Assembly: GCA_930990665.1 (NCBI GenBank)
Contig: CAKNQN010000008.1
Span: forward strand, 1 to 64,000
Reading direction: 5' to 3'
Length of the DNA stretch: 64,000 nt
DNA from: an uncultured Clostridia bacterium
GTDB taxonomy: Bacteria > Bacillota > Clostridia > Christensenellales > Borkfalkiaceae
Shown: piece after piece, positions 47,807 through 57,566 of the stretch
How positions within the stretch are numbered: position 1 is the stretch's first letter
Layout of the letters: every line of letters starts with the position of its first letter
Position numbers and translations under genes: made by a program
The notes under the pieces: generated by a model
Told to the model about the DNA's origin: nothing
What the model saw: the letters and a program-made list of their open reading frames with translations, nothing else
The model's database searches: none

Positions 47807-47893
47807 CTTTCGGCTCCTTTTCGCATTCACGGCCGCCCGCAAACAGGCGGCAAAAGGAATAGATCGGTATCTATGCGCGGTCTGAACATGGCG

Positions 47894-48043
47894 GCAGACG
47901 GGTACGCAGTCCTTCGCGGGCAGACTTATGCGGACCGCGGCGGATGGACACGCAGCAAGCGGGCAACAAAACGGCGCTATCGACTGCGGACACAAGCGGA
48001 CGGGCACACCGTCCTTTTCGCGGGCAAACTTATGCGGACCGCG
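47894..48043. repeat. 46-48 bp direct repeat, 102 bp apart, in the addB-addA gap
   Basis: GCAGACGGGTACGCAGTCCTTCGCGGGCAGACTTATGCGGACCGCG vs GCGGACGGGCACACCGTCCTTTTCGCGGGCAAACTTATGCGGACCGCG. Confidence 0.93.
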
Positions 48044-48109
48044 ACAGGTAAAAATTGTCTGCGCAGGTCAACGTATCATCGGGCGCAAAATTATGGGCGG
48101 GAAAACTTT

Positions 48110-51100
48110 TCAGAGTTCTCCGCGCTTTTCGCCGGCGATGCGCGCGATCTCCTCTTCGGTGATCTTTTTTTCCTGCCGCGCGCCGTCGGAAAGATCATAG
48201 CCGCACAGCCCGCCGTACGGGCAGTAGTCGCAGGCGCCCTTATAAGGAGAGGCGGCGATGCAGCCGCGCTCCGTCTCTTCCGCGCCCTTACGTGCGGCCA
48301 GCACGGAATAAGCGATGAAGTCTTCAAACTGCTCCCCGCTCATCGACTTTTTGCTCTTTTTCCCGTAATATGCGTCGATATAGCGGCTCTTTTTGCCCGG
48401 TTCGACGGTGCTGTCGTTCATGCGGACGACGGCGTCGTCGCCCACGGTAAAGCCCTGCATGCGGAAGGGCGGCTCCTCCGCGTCCGTGCGGAAGGCGACG
48501 CGCGCGGGGAAATAATAGGCGCCCGCCGCCCTGCCTTCCCCTTTGGCCGCCGAAAGGTACAGTTCCAGCTGCAATTTGCGGCCTGTGTAGTAGCTCTCCG
48601 CCTTCGCTTCAAACCGGCCCGTCTTGTAATCGACCACACGCGTATATTCGCCGCACCTGTCCACGCGGTCGATCTTCCCCGCCAGGAAAAGTCTGCGCCG
48701 CCCAGACGTGAGGCGGATGCCCTTGAATTTCGAATCGGGATACCCGAAGGTCTCCTCCGCCGCGACGACGGAAAATTGGGAATTTTTCAGCTGTTCGAAA
48801 ACATTTTTGCCGACGATGACCGCCTCTTCGAGGAGCGCTTCCGCCGTGTAGCCGCCCGCCGCGGTATCCGACAGGAAACAGTAGGGCGGCGCGGAGAGGA
48901 GTTTTTGTCCCTGTTCGCGCAGGAACGCCTCGCACGCCGCCTCGTCGGCAAGTTCCGCCACCTTCCCTGCGAGCAGGCAGAGCAGATCGTGCACGAAATT
49001 GCCCGTATCGACGGGCTGGACGAGCATCTCTTCGTGCTCGGCAAGTTTGAGGCCGCGTTCGGCAAAATTGCGGTACGGGCAGGCGAAATACCCCTCGATA
49101 AAGGTCGGCGAAACGGTATTTTTGCCGCGGAAAGCGACTTCCGCCGCGTTGGAGATGAAAGCCGTGCGCTTCGGAGGGTCGAACAGGAGGCCCGCCGGCG
49201 CATCGCCCGCCTCGCGCAGCACTTCGTAGACGGCGGCATGGACGGAAAAATCCCCCTTGCCGCGGCGATAGGCGTCGGCGCGGGTGAGGATCTCGCGCAC
49301 GGCGGGAACGCGCTCGCTGGCGGCACAGCCGAGATAGCGCAGATAGGAAGAGGCCGCGCTGCGCTCGCTCTCTTCCAGCTTGCGGCGGGTGAGCACGGGC
49401 AGCGGCTTGCCCGCAGGCGTACAGAAAAGCGCCGCCGCCCCGCCCACGACTTCGCTCCGCTTGCATTCGTCGCCGCCGAGGGAGAGCGGATAGGAGAGAT
49501 ACAGCCGCCCCGTGAACCCGCACAGCGCCAGCCCCGCATTCTCGCGGGCGCGCGCGTTGACCTCGCGGATCTTCGGGCGGATCTCCACTTCCAGCGTGCG
49601 CAGGCGGTCGATGTCCCGATCGGAGATCAGCGCGGTGTCTGCACCGCACATGGGCACGGCGTCGGTCAGCCGACCCGCAAAAACCGCCTTGGCGGCACTC
49701 TTTTTGCTCTCCGAGATATCCCCCACATACACCGCGTCGAGATATTGCGGGATGAGGGAGATCTCCAGCGACGAAAGCCCCTGCGTGAGAATAGCAGAAA
49801 ACTCCTCCGCGCGGAGGCGTGTGTTTTCAAGCAGCGGCTCCGCTTCGTCCAGCACGCGGAAGAGACTTTCCAGCCCGCGCGAAAAATACCCGCTCTCGGC
49901 GAGCATCCCCTTTTCGCGGAAGGCCTCGGACAGGCGGGTCTGCGTCTTTTCGCAGTCGAAGGTGCCGACAAGCGCGCGCACCAGGCGGCAGTACTGCCCG
50001 CCCGTCATCGCGGCGGAAGCGCCCTCGAAAGCGGTGAGAAAGCGCTCCCGCACCGCCAAAAGCACGAGCGGATCCTGCATGCCCTTCTCCGCCGATCTGT
50101 CCGAAGGCTGCAGGGCGGCCTCCTTGATCGGGCGGAGCGCACCGCCGCGATAATTGGCGTATTTGGCAAGATAATTGCGGTAACGTTCCCTCGAAACGCG
50201 GTCACCGCCGAAAAATACATTGCCCACAAACGCGTCCGCATCGGCCGGGTCAAACCCCTCGGACAACAGCGAAAACCAGCGGGATACGAACGCCGCGAGC
50301 GGGTGCGCGGCGGCGCTCCGCTTTTCGTCCGAAAAATAGGGTATGTTGTACTCGGCAAAGGTCTTCTGCAATGCGACGGAATAATCGGCCACGTCCGACA
50401 AAAACAGGGCAATCTCGCCGTAACGGGTGCCGCGGTCGAGCACCTCGCTCTTGATCATGGCGGCGATGAACGAGAGCTCGTCCTCCTTGTCCGCCCCTTC
50501 GAAGATATGGACTTTATCCGTCTTCACGGGCTCGGCGGGCAGGACGGGGTCGAAGATGCCCCGGCGAAGGGTCTCCGCCTCCCTGCACAGGGTGGAAGGA
50601 AGAGGGATCCTCTCGCATTTTGCACCCGCCATGCAGCAATACCGCTCGAAATCGGATGCGGCCTCATCGGTATACAGCTCCGCATCTCCGCCGAGAAAGA
50701 CCCCCTCGACCTTCTTTGCGGCCGAAAGCGCGGCGCGGATCCCCTCCGCCGCCTGCCGCGTGAAGGAGGTAAACCCCGCAAAAATTACGTTCGCGCCCGA
50801 AAGCGAACCGCCCGCGATCGCCTCCGGCAAGAGTGCCAGCTGCCCGCTCTCGTCAAGAAAACCGCGGTCGAGAAAGGCAAGATACCGGCGGTATATGAGG
50901 GCGATGTCTGCCAGCTTTCCCGCCAGCACCCCCTCCGCCTGCTCCCGCGCCGCATCCAGCATGTCCGGCGTGACGCAGGCCGCCCGCAGCTGGGCGATCG
51001 TCTCGTACAGGCGCGCCGCACTGCCCGCAGGGTTTCTCCCGAACAGAAGAAGGTTCTCCCGCTCTTCCAGCAGTGCGTTGCCCACCACCATCACCGAGCC

Positions 51101-51322
51101 TTGCTTGGAAATGGTCTTCTTGTCGTGCGTTCCGCGCAGAAAACGGGCAAAGGTGGTGACCGTCGTGTCAAAGGCCGCGCCCTGCGCGCGGGCCACCGCC
51201 CGCTCCGCTTCCAGCGTCAGCCTGTCTTCACAGAAGATCACGTTCTTCTCCCCACGCGGCAACGCCGCGAGATGCGCCAGAAGCTCCGTGACCGTCGGTG
51301 CAAGATATATCGGTACTTTCAT
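48110..51322 (-). CDS. addB: ATP-dependent helicase/nuclease subunit B
   Basis: Upstream partner of addA; nuclease region RVVDYKTGRFEAKAESYYTGRKLQLELYLSAAKG and Cys cluster CIAASPYKGACDYCPYGGLCGYD. Confidence 0.9.
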   Translation of the reverse strand: MKVPIYLAPTVTELLAHLAALPRGEKNVIFCEDRLTLEAERAVARAQGAAFDTTVTTFARFLRGTHDKKTISKQGSVMVVGNALLEERENLLLFGRNPAGSAARLYETIAQLRAACVTPDMLDAAREQAEGVLAGKLADIALIYRRYLAFLDRGFLDESGQLALLPEAIAGGSLSGANVIFAGFTSFTRQAAEGIRAALSAAKKVEGVFLGGDAELYTDEAASDFERYCCMAGAKCERIPLPSTLCREAETLRRGIFDPVLPAEPVKTDKVHIFEGADKEDELSFIAAMIKSEVLDRGTRYGEIALFLSDVADYSVALQKTFAEYNIPYFSDEKRSAAAHPLAAFVSRWFSLLSEGFDPADADAFVGNVFFGGDRVSRERYRNYLAKYANYRGGALRPIKEAALQPSDRSAEKGMQDPLVLLAVRERFLTAFEGASAAMTGGQYCRLVRALVGTFDCEKTQTRLSEAFREKGMLAESGYFSRGLESLFRVLDEAEPLLENTRLRAEEFSAILTQGLSSLEISLIPQYLDAVYVGDISESKKSAAKAVFAGRLTDAVPMCGADTALISDRDIDRLRTLEVEIRPKIREVNARARENAGLALCGFTGRLYLSYPLSLGGDECKRSEVVGGAAALFCTPAGKPLPVLTRRKLEESERSAASSYLRYLGCAASERVPAVREILTRADAYRRGKGDFSVHAAVYEVLREAGDAPAGLLFDPPKRTAFISNAAEVAFRGKNTVSPTFIEGYFACPYRNFAERGLKLAEHEEMLVQPVDTGNFVHDLLCLLAGKVAELADEAACEAFLREQGQKLLSAPPYCFLSDTAAGGYTAEALLEEAVIVGKNVFEQLKNSQFSVVAAEETFGYPDSKFKGIRLTSGRRRLFLAGKIDRVDRCGEYTRVVDYKTGRFEAKAESYYTGRKLQLELYLSAAKGEGRAAGAYYFPARVAFRTDAEEPPFRMQGFTVGDDAVVRMNDSTVEPGKKSRYIDAYYGKKSKKSMSGEQFEDFIAYSVLAARKGAEETERGCIAASPYKGACDYCPYGGLCGYDLSDGARQEKKITEEEIARIAGEKRGEL

Positions 51323-51529
51323 TTCCTCTCCTCCCGTGCGCCATAGCGCCCGCGCATCTTTCCTTCCCTCGCCGCAAAACAGCGTGACGACCGAAAAAAC
51401 TTTTTAAGTCATCGCGGCATGCGGCGGCCCGCGCCCGCACAGCGCGGACCGCCGATCGGTTTTTTGTAAAGACAAATCCAGTATAGCACAATTTTACGTT
51501 TTTTTTAAGCGATTTTCACCTTTTTTGTT

Positions 51530-51558
51530 TTTACAAACGGCGGGATTTGTGCTATACT
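51530..51558 (+). promoter_or_regulatory. Promoter of lipoprotein gene
   Basis: TTTACA-17 bp-TATACT. Confidence 0.7.
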
Positions 51559-51638
51559 ATAAAATATTGAAGTTCGCATTCCCGCCGGCCAAACGGCCGT
51601 GTTGTGCAGATTTGCGCAAAGAAACGAGGTTTTTGCCC

Positions 51639-52700
51639 ATGAAAAAACTCATCTCCGCTTTGGCGGCCGTCACCGCCAGCCTGTTTTTGTTCGCCGCCTG
51701 TTCGGCGCAGGTCGTGCTTCCGCTCGACCCCAACTGGACGGACAACGGCAACGTCGCCGCCGCGGCGGGTTTTTCCGAGACGCTTACCTACGGGGTCTCC
51801 TTTGAAAAGGGAGAGCTGAGCAACCTCACCATCGAAGTCGGCGAAGGCAGTTCCTACGTCATGCAGACGAGCGTGCTCGAAAGCTACCGCGCGCCCGACG
51901 GAAACAACTATGCGGTGTATGTGCTGCGTTCCGAGCTGACACTGCGCGGCGCGTTCGTGAACGAGGCGGGCACCGCCATTGCCCGGTTCGGCATGTCCGG
52001 CGACGACACCGTCGACCCGCCCGACACCCTAACAACGACTGTCTGGTTCCACTCTCTCGACGGCGGCCGCAACCTGCGCCCCATCCGAAGCGAAACGTCG
52101 GGATATTTCCACGCGGTCGACTCCACGTCCGGTTCCGCGCTCGTGCTCACCAATTACACGGCGACCATCAAATACAACAACTCCGTCAGCACGGCAAACG
52201 TGAATCTGACAAACCGCTGGACGGAAGAAGAGCTTTCGAAAGAAAACGCTGTGATCGACGACTATACCGTGCGCTCTTCCCTGCCGCGCACGCAGACTTT
52301 CACCATCAAAGACCTGCAGAAAAATTACAGCGGGTTCGATGCGGGACAGCTGTATTTCGTAGGCAGGGGCATCAGCTACAGCGAGAACAGCTCGAACACG
52401 CTCACCCTCGCATCCCTCTACGGAAAAGTACAGTGCGGCGTTTCCTGCAGTGAATTTGCAGACCTTTCCTGCAACTTCACCGTGACCGGCCGCGAAACCC
52501 CCGTGACCACCGTCAACACCGCGCGCGTCACCTTCACGAACAGGGGCAACGGACAGAACACCGGGCCTTCGCGCACCGTCAATTACGCCCGCGCGACCGA
52601 TTCCTCTTCCGGCTATTACAATGTGCCCGTGCGCATCGCCGAAACTTTCGCCTATGACATGGGCGACATCGTGTTTACCCTCCAGAGCGTGGTGCGCTGA
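51639..52700 (+). CDS. Putative lipoprotein
   Basis: MKKLISALAAVTASLFLFAACSAQ lipobox (FAAC). Confidence 0.78.
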   Translation: MKKLISALAAVTASLFLFAACSAQVVLPLDPNWTDNGNVAAAAGFSETLTYGVSFEKGELSNLTIEVGEGSSYVMQTSVLESYRAPDGNNYAVYVLRSELTLRGAFVNEAGTAIARFGMSGDDTVDPPDTLTTTVWFHSLDGGRNLRPIRSETSGYFHAVDSTSGSALVLTNYTATIKYNNSVSTANVNLTNRWTEEELSKENAVIDDYTVRSSLPRTQTFTIKDLQKNYSGFDAGQLYFVGRGISYSENSSNTLTLASLYGKVQCGVSCSEFADLSCNFTVTGRETPVTTVNTARVTFTNRGNGQNTGPSRTVNYARATDSSSGYYNVPVRIAETFAYDMGDIVFTLQSVVR

Positions 52701-52715
52701 ACAAAATGACATCGC

Positions 52716-52748
52716 AAAGGGCCGTCCGCAGACAGCGGACGGCCCTTT
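52716..52748 (+). terminator. Intrinsic terminator of lipoprotein gene
   Basis: AAAGGGCCGTCCGC-AGACA-GCGGACGGCCCTTTTTTC. Confidence 0.9.
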
Positions 52749-52753
52749 TTTCT

Positions 52754-52794
52754 GCCGCGGCCCTTGCGTGCGACCGCGGCGCAAGGGCCGCGGC
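52754..52794. other. Second strong hairpin adjacent to terminator
   Basis: GCCGCGGCCCTTGCG...CGCAAGGGCCGCGGC, 15-bp stem. Confidence 0.8.
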
Positions 52795-52863
52795 AATTCC
52801 ACGCAAAAGCCGTCTGTTTATTCCGATTTCCGTTTATTCCGATTTTTGTGCGCCCGAAAAACC

Positions 52864-54264
52864 TCACTTGCGGGTGAAGGTCGTGCCGGCGGGAGTATCG
52901 GTGAGAAGGATGCCCTGCGCGGCGAGCTCGGCGCGGATCCGGTCCGCCTCGGCATAGTTTTTCGCCTTCTTTGCGGCGGCGCGGGCGGCGATCTGTTCTT
53001 CGATCTCCCCGTCCGAAAGTCCGCCCGCAACTTCCTTCTTCTCCTCTTTGAGAAGGTCGAGCGAAAGCACGCGGTCAAAGTCCGCAAAGAGCGCGCGCTT
53101 GGTCGCGCCGTTCAGATCTTTGGCTTTGAGCACGTCGTACAGGCAGGTGATCGCCTGGGCGGTGTTCAGATCGTCGTCCATCGCGGCACAGAACGCCTGT
53201 TTGTAGCGGGCAAAGCCCTCCGCATCCACAGTCCCCTCCTCCGCAACGGCGAGCGTGCGGCTCTTGAGCTTGCGATAGGCGTTGGCGGCGTTTTCAAAGG
53301 TGTCTTCGCTGTATACGAGCGAGTGGCGATAGTGCGAACCCAGACAGAAAAAGCGGTATTCCATCGGCGTTTTGCCCTCGTCGCACAGCTTTTGCAGGGT
53401 GAGGAAGCCGCCCTTCGACTTGCTCATCTTGCCGCCTTGCGTGTTCAGATGCAGGACGTGGAACCACCAACGGCACCACGGGTGCCCGAGATAGGCCTCG
53501 CTCTGGGCGATCTCGTTGGTGTGGTGCGGGAAGACGTTGTCGATGCCGCCGCAATGGATGTCCACATACTCGCCGAGATACTTCATGGCGATGCAGGAAC
53601 ACTCGATATGCCAGCCGGGATACCCGACGCCCCAGGGACTATCCCATTTGAGCGCCTGGTCCTCAAACTTGGACTTGGTAAACCAGAGCACGAAATCGTT
53701 CTTGTTGCGCTTGTTGCCGTCCTCTTCCACGCCCTCGCGCACACCCACTTCCAGGTCGTCTTCCTTGAAGTTGAAAAATACATGATACTGTTTGAGTTTG
53801 GACGTGTCGAAATAGACGTTTCCGCCCGCCTTATAGGCATAGCCCTTTTCCATGAGCGAGGAGATGACACGGATAAAGTCCTCCACGCACCCCGTGGCCG
53901 GCTGCACAACGTCCGGACGCTTGATGTTCAGCTTCTCACAGTCGGCAAAAAAGGCGTCGGTATAGAACTTGGCAAGCTCCAAAACCGTCTTGTGCTCGCG
54001 CTTTGCGCCGAGCAGCATCTTGTCCTCGCCGCTGTCCGCATCGCTCGACAGATGCCCGATGTCCGTAATGTTCATCACCCGCGTCACGTCGTATCCGGCA
54101 TAGCGCAGATATTTTTCCAGCACGTCCTCCATCAGATAGGTGCGCAGATTCCCGATATGCGCAAAATTGTATACGGTGGGGCCGCAGGTGTACATCTTGA
54201 CCTTGCCCGGCTCGTGCGGTACGAACTCTTCTACCGTGCGCGTAAGCGTATTGTAAAGTTTCAT
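52864..54264 (-). CDS. cysS: Cysteinyl-tRNA synthetase
   Basis: KMYTCGPTVYNFAHIGNLRTYLMEDVLEKYLRYAGYDVTRVMNITDIGH; GGKMSKSKGGF. Confidence 0.96.
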   Translation of the reverse strand: MKLYNTLTRTVEEFVPHEPGKVKMYTCGPTVYNFAHIGNLRTYLMEDVLEKYLRYAGYDVTRVMNITDIGHLSSDADSGEDKMLLGAKREHKTVLELAKFYTDAFFADCEKLNIKRPDVVQPATGCVEDFIRVISSLMEKGYAYKAGGNVYFDTSKLKQYHVFFNFKEDDLEVGVREGVEEDGNKRNKNDFVLWFTKSKFEDQALKWDSPWGVGYPGWHIECSCIAMKYLGEYVDIHCGGIDNVFPHHTNEIAQSEAYLGHPWCRWWFHVLHLNTQGGKMSKSKGGFLTLQKLCDEGKTPMEYRFFCLGSHYRHSLVYSEDTFENAANAYRKLKSRTLAVAEEGTVDAEGFARYKQAFCAAMDDDLNTAQAITCLYDVLKAKDLNGATKRALFADFDRVLSLDLLKEEKKEVAGGLSDGEIEEQIAARAAAKKAKNYAEADRIRAELAAQGILLTDTPAGTTFTRK

Positions 54265-54365
54265 GTTCTTCTCCGAAAAATTGTTTGCCTCTATTATATG
54301 CTAAACCTCGCCCGCTTGTCAATGAAATTTGCAGCTCGCTCCCCCGCAAAGCCCGTTCCCTCCCC

Positions 54366-54518
54366 GCCTTGCGGTCGGGGGTTGCTTTTACCGCGGGCTT
54401 GCTGAAATCACAGGCCCGCTTTGGGGCACTTCTTTCCGTCGCCGAGCAGCTATGATTGCTCCCAGCCTTACGGATCGGGGATACTTTTACCGCGGGCTTG
54501 CTGAAATCACAGACCCGC
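54366..54518. repeat. 54-bp direct repeat (99 bp apart) duplicating the aroK 3' end
   Basis: Copies 54366-54419 and 54465-54518 share TTTTACCGCGGGCTTGCTGAAATCACAGRCCCGC; the second spans the aroK stop codon. Confidence 0.95.
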
Positions 54519-55013
54519 CGCTTCCGCGACGGCGCGAACCGTATCTTCGACGCTCAGGCCCTCGCAATTCACGGTGACGTCGGCGTATTTTTCGTACAGC
54601 GGCACCCGTTCGGCATAGAGGTCTGCTACCGTTTCGCTAGGCCTCCGCATGACGACGCCGCGGCGAAAAATATTTTTCAGACGGCTTTCAAGCGTCTTTT
54701 CGCTGAGGCGCAGATAGACGACGAGGCCGAGCTCTTTGAGGTGGCGCATCGCCTTTTCTCCGTACACGACGCTGCCGCCCGTGGCGATGACGCACCGCTC
54801 CGCCCAAAGATCCGCATTGACCGACTCCTCGATGGCGATGAACTGTTCCGCCCCCTTTTGGGCGATGATGTCGCAAAGGAGCGCTTTCCGGTCGTTCTGG
54901 ATGAGAAGGTCGGTGTCGATGAAACCGTATCCGATCGCCTTTGCAAGCAGGACGCCCGCCGTGCTCTTGCCGGAAGCCGGCATGCCGATGAGAATGATAT
55001 TGCTGCCTTTCAT
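54507..55013 (-). CDS. aroK: Shikimate kinase
   Basis: NIILIGMPASGKSTAGVLLAKAIGYGFIDTDLLIQ; IATGGSVVY. Confidence 0.92.
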   Translation of the reverse strand: MKGSNIILIGMPASGKSTAGVLLAKAIGYGFIDTDLLIQNDRKALLCDIIAQKGAEQFIAIEESVNADLWAERCVIATGGSVVYGEKAMRHLKELGLVVYLRLSEKTLESRLKNIFRRGVVMRRPSETVADLYAERVPLYEKYADVTVNCEGLSVEDTVRAVAEAAGL

Positions 55014-55125
55014 ACAGCGCCTCCCGTCGTTTCTTACGAATTTTTTCAAGTTGTATTATACGTTTTTTCGGCAGAAAAGTCAATTTCTGGTTTGTTTTTC
55101 CGAAAAAACGTGCTACAATGTTCGC

Positions 55126-56205
55126 ATGGAAGAAAAACAGCGAAAACAGATACTGCAAAGCCTGCCGCCCCTCCTGTTGGAATGGTACGACCGGAACAAG
55201 CGCGACCTGCCCTGGCGGAAGGACACCGACCCTTACCGCGTGTGGATCTCGGAGATCATGCTTCAGCAGACGCGCGTGGAGGCGGCCAGGGAACACTACA
55301 TCCGTTTTCTGCGAGAACTGCCCACCGTGCAGGCGCTGGCCGACTGCCCCGAAGACAAACTTCTCAAACTCTGGGAGGGGCTCGGGTATTATTCCCGCGC
55401 GCGGAATTTGCAGAAGGCGGCCGCGATCGTGGCGAAAAACGGATTTCCGCACACGGCGGCGGAGCTGAAAAAACTGCCCGGGATCGGCGAATATACGGCG
55501 GGCGCGATCGCCTCCATCTGTTTCGAAGAATCCGCCCCCGCTGTGGACGGCAACGTGGTGCGCGTGCTTTCGCGCGTGCTGTCGGACGGGCGTAGCCAGG
55601 ACACCCTCAAAAAGGTGCTTGCCGAAGAACTTTCCGCGTCCTATCCCCCTGCGCGCCGCGGCGATTACACGCAGAGCCTGATGGAACTGGGCGCCACCGT
55701 TTGTTTGCCCTCTTCCCCCCTCTGCCTCACCTGCCCGCTGCTATGTGTATGCGAAGCGAAAAGCGACGCCTTTCCTCTGCGCAAAGAGAAGCCGAAACGG
55801 CGCATTTTTTATAAGACGTTGTTTGTTTTTTGCGACAAAACGCGCATCGCGCTCTACCGCCGCGAAGAGGGAGTGCTGCGCGGAACGTACGCCTTTTTTT
55901 CGATCGGACGGGAGATGGACAAAGGGCAGGCAGAGGCGTTTCTGCGCCTGGCGGGGCTGAAGAATTTTTCCCTCGGCTCGCCGCTAAGGCATACGCACGT
56001 CTTTTCACATCTCGAATGGCATATGACCGCCTACACCGTGTACTCCGAAGAAGACGCGGCAAAGCTCACACTTCCCGTAGGCGAAAGCGCCGACGCGCCC
56101 TTTTCCGCCCTGTTCTATGCCGAACGAAGCGCCGCAAAGCGCGAATTTTCTCTGCCCTCCGCCTATCGCTGGGCGCTGCCGCCTTCCGACGGCGACAAAG
56201 ATTGA
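55126..56205 (+). CDS. mutY: A/G-specific adenine glycosylase
   Basis: LPWRKDTDPYRVWISEIMLQQTRVEAAREHYIRFL; LPGIGEYTAGAIASICF; C-X6-C-X2-C-X5-C FeS cluster (CLPSSPLCLTCPLLCVC). Confidence 0.95.
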   Translation: MEEKQRKQILQSLPPLLLEWYDRNKRDLPWRKDTDPYRVWISEIMLQQTRVEAAREHYIRFLRELPTVQALADCPEDKLLKLWEGLGYYSRARNLQKAAAIVAKNGFPHTAAELKKLPGIGEYTAGAIASICFEESAPAVDGNVVRVLSRVLSDGRSQDTLKKVLAEELSASYPPARRGDYTQSLMELGATVCLPSSPLCLTCPLLCVCEAKSDAFPLRKEKPKRRIFYKTLFVFCDKTRIALYRREEGVLRGTYAFFSIGREMDKGQAEAFLRLAGLKNFSLGSPLRHTHVFSHLEWHMTAYTVYSEEDAAKLTLPVGESADAPFSALFYAERSAAKREFSLPSAYRWALPPSDGDKD

Positions 56206-56280
56206 AAATCCCGGCAAAGCGAGAATTTTCTCTGCCTTCCGCCTATCGTTGGGCGCTGCCGCCTTCCGACGGCGGAAAAG
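56134..56280. repeat. 67-bp direct repeat (80 bp apart) duplicating the mutY 3' end
   Basis: GCAAAGCGCGAATTTTCTCTGCCCTCCGCCTATCGCTGGGCGCTGCCGCCTTCCGACGGCGACAAAG vs GCAAAGCGAGAATTTTCTCTGCCTTCCGCCTATCGTTGGGCGCTGCCGCCTTCCGACGGCGGAAAAG. Confidence 0.97.
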
Positions 56281-56328
56281 TCCGGCCGTAAAAATTTATT
56301 TTGTCCGATCGCAAATACAGCGCAAAGA

Positions 56329-56358
56329 GGAGCGGCGCCCCGAACGGGGCGCCGCTCC
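56329..56358. terminator. Bidirectional terminator between convergent genes
   Basis: GGAGCGGCGCCCC-GAAC-GGGGCGCCGCTCC followed by TGTCTTTTTT. Confidence 0.8.
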
Positions 56359-56366
56359 TGTCTTTT

Positions 56367-57500
56367 TTACTTTTTCAGGACGAATTTCGCGGGATACTGC
56401 GTCACGTCCGTTCCGTTGTGGTTGAGCAGGACGACAAAATCGTCTGCGGGAATGACGCAGGGACTTCCCTCCTTTTCTTCCGGCGCGAGCGCCGCATAGT
56501 GGTTGCCGAAAGGCTTTCCTTCCCGCAAGACACTGTACGGCTCGCTCCAGTGGATCATATCCTGCGAAGTGCGCAGTTTCAGCTCGTCGATCACCACTTC
56601 CCCGATGTTTCCGCTCGGCTGCATAGGACTGTAAGACAGAATATACTGTCCGTATTTCTGCAGATACGCGATGCGCGCATGCCATGCGCGGTGCAGGATG
56701 GCCGTCTCTTTGCCGAGGTTCCCCGGCTCGCAGAAACTTCCCTCGTAATACTTTACAAAGTCGCCCATCAGGCCGTCGTCGCGCTTGCGCGTGCGGGCAA
56801 GATACACATCGCAGTCTTCCCAGGCGGACGTCTCGGTGTTTACCCAGACTTTATTGTAGACGAGATACATATATTCGCCCTGCGGCTCGACGAACAGTGA
56901 AAAATCACCGCTGCCCAGACAGATACGACCGCGCGCCTGGCCGCGAGCGCGGCCTGCACCCGGGTCATAGATCTCCGTAAAGCAAGGCTGTTCGGCGGTG
57001 AGCACCCAGCGGTCGAACACCCACGATTTCCCCTCGTCGTCCGAATGCATCAGCCCGATGTGGCGGAAATCCGAATCATAATGCGGCGTATCGCACAGCC
57101 CGAGTGCGTCATAGGCAGTTCCTAATCCGAACCAGCCCGTCTCATTGTGGAAAAAACAGAAAAAACGGTTGGTCTTGGGGCAGATGTACAGCCCGAAAGG
57201 CCAGACACTCCCGCGCGCGCGCACCCCTTCGGGATAGCGTATGCCCGAAAAGGCATAGTCGGAATGGCTGGTGCTGAACAGCATCTGAATGGGATAAACC
57301 TCTTTCAGATCGTCCGGACAGCTGCCGCAGAACATGCCGATGTGCCCCAGATGGGAGATGCCGCTGATCGCCCACAGCTTGCCGGAAGAATCCCGGCACA
57401 TGGGCAGCGTGCCGTCCTGGTAGATGTCGTCCGCATTGCGGAAAGCCGTCGGCCTGCCCTCCCCCACATTCACACCGTGCGTCTTGAAAAAATCACTCAT
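56367..57500 (-). CDS. Putative beta-propeller glycosidase-like protein (DUF4185/GH43/GH130-like)
   Basis: Propeller-like motifs: GLMHSDDEGKSWVFDRWVL, YLVYNKVWVNTETSAWEDCDVYLART, ILSYSPMQPSGNIGEV, TSQDMIHWSEPYSV. Confidence 0.55.
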   Translation of the reverse strand: MSDFFKTHGVNVGEGRPTAFRNADDIYQDGTLPMCRDSSGKLWAISGISHLGHIGMFCGSCPDDLKEVYPIQMLFSTSHSDYAFSGIRYPEGVRARGSVWPFGLYICPKTNRFFCFFHNETGWFGLGTAYDALGLCDTPHYDSDFRHIGLMHSDDEGKSWVFDRWVLTAEQPCFTEIYDPGAGRARGQARGRICLGSGDFSLFVEPQGEYMYLVYNKVWVNTETSAWEDCDVYLARTRKRDDGLMGDFVKYYEGSFCEPGNLGKETAILHRAWHARIAYLQKYGQYILSYSPMQPSGNIGEVVIDELKLRTSQDMIHWSEPYSVLREGKPFGNHYAALAPEEKEGSPCVIPADDFVVLLNHNGTDVTQYPAKFVLKK

Positions 57501-57566
57501 GATCGTTCCCCTTGCATGTAATTTATTGTGACCTGCCGTATGCCGCGCGAGCGGGATAATATCCCG

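Noticed and set aside
46706-51346. 1546-aa plus-strand ORF antisense to addA/addB
   Set aside because: Long antisense open frame is explained by high GC3 codon usage of addAB; translation is Arg/Ala/Gly/His-rich with no recognisable domain
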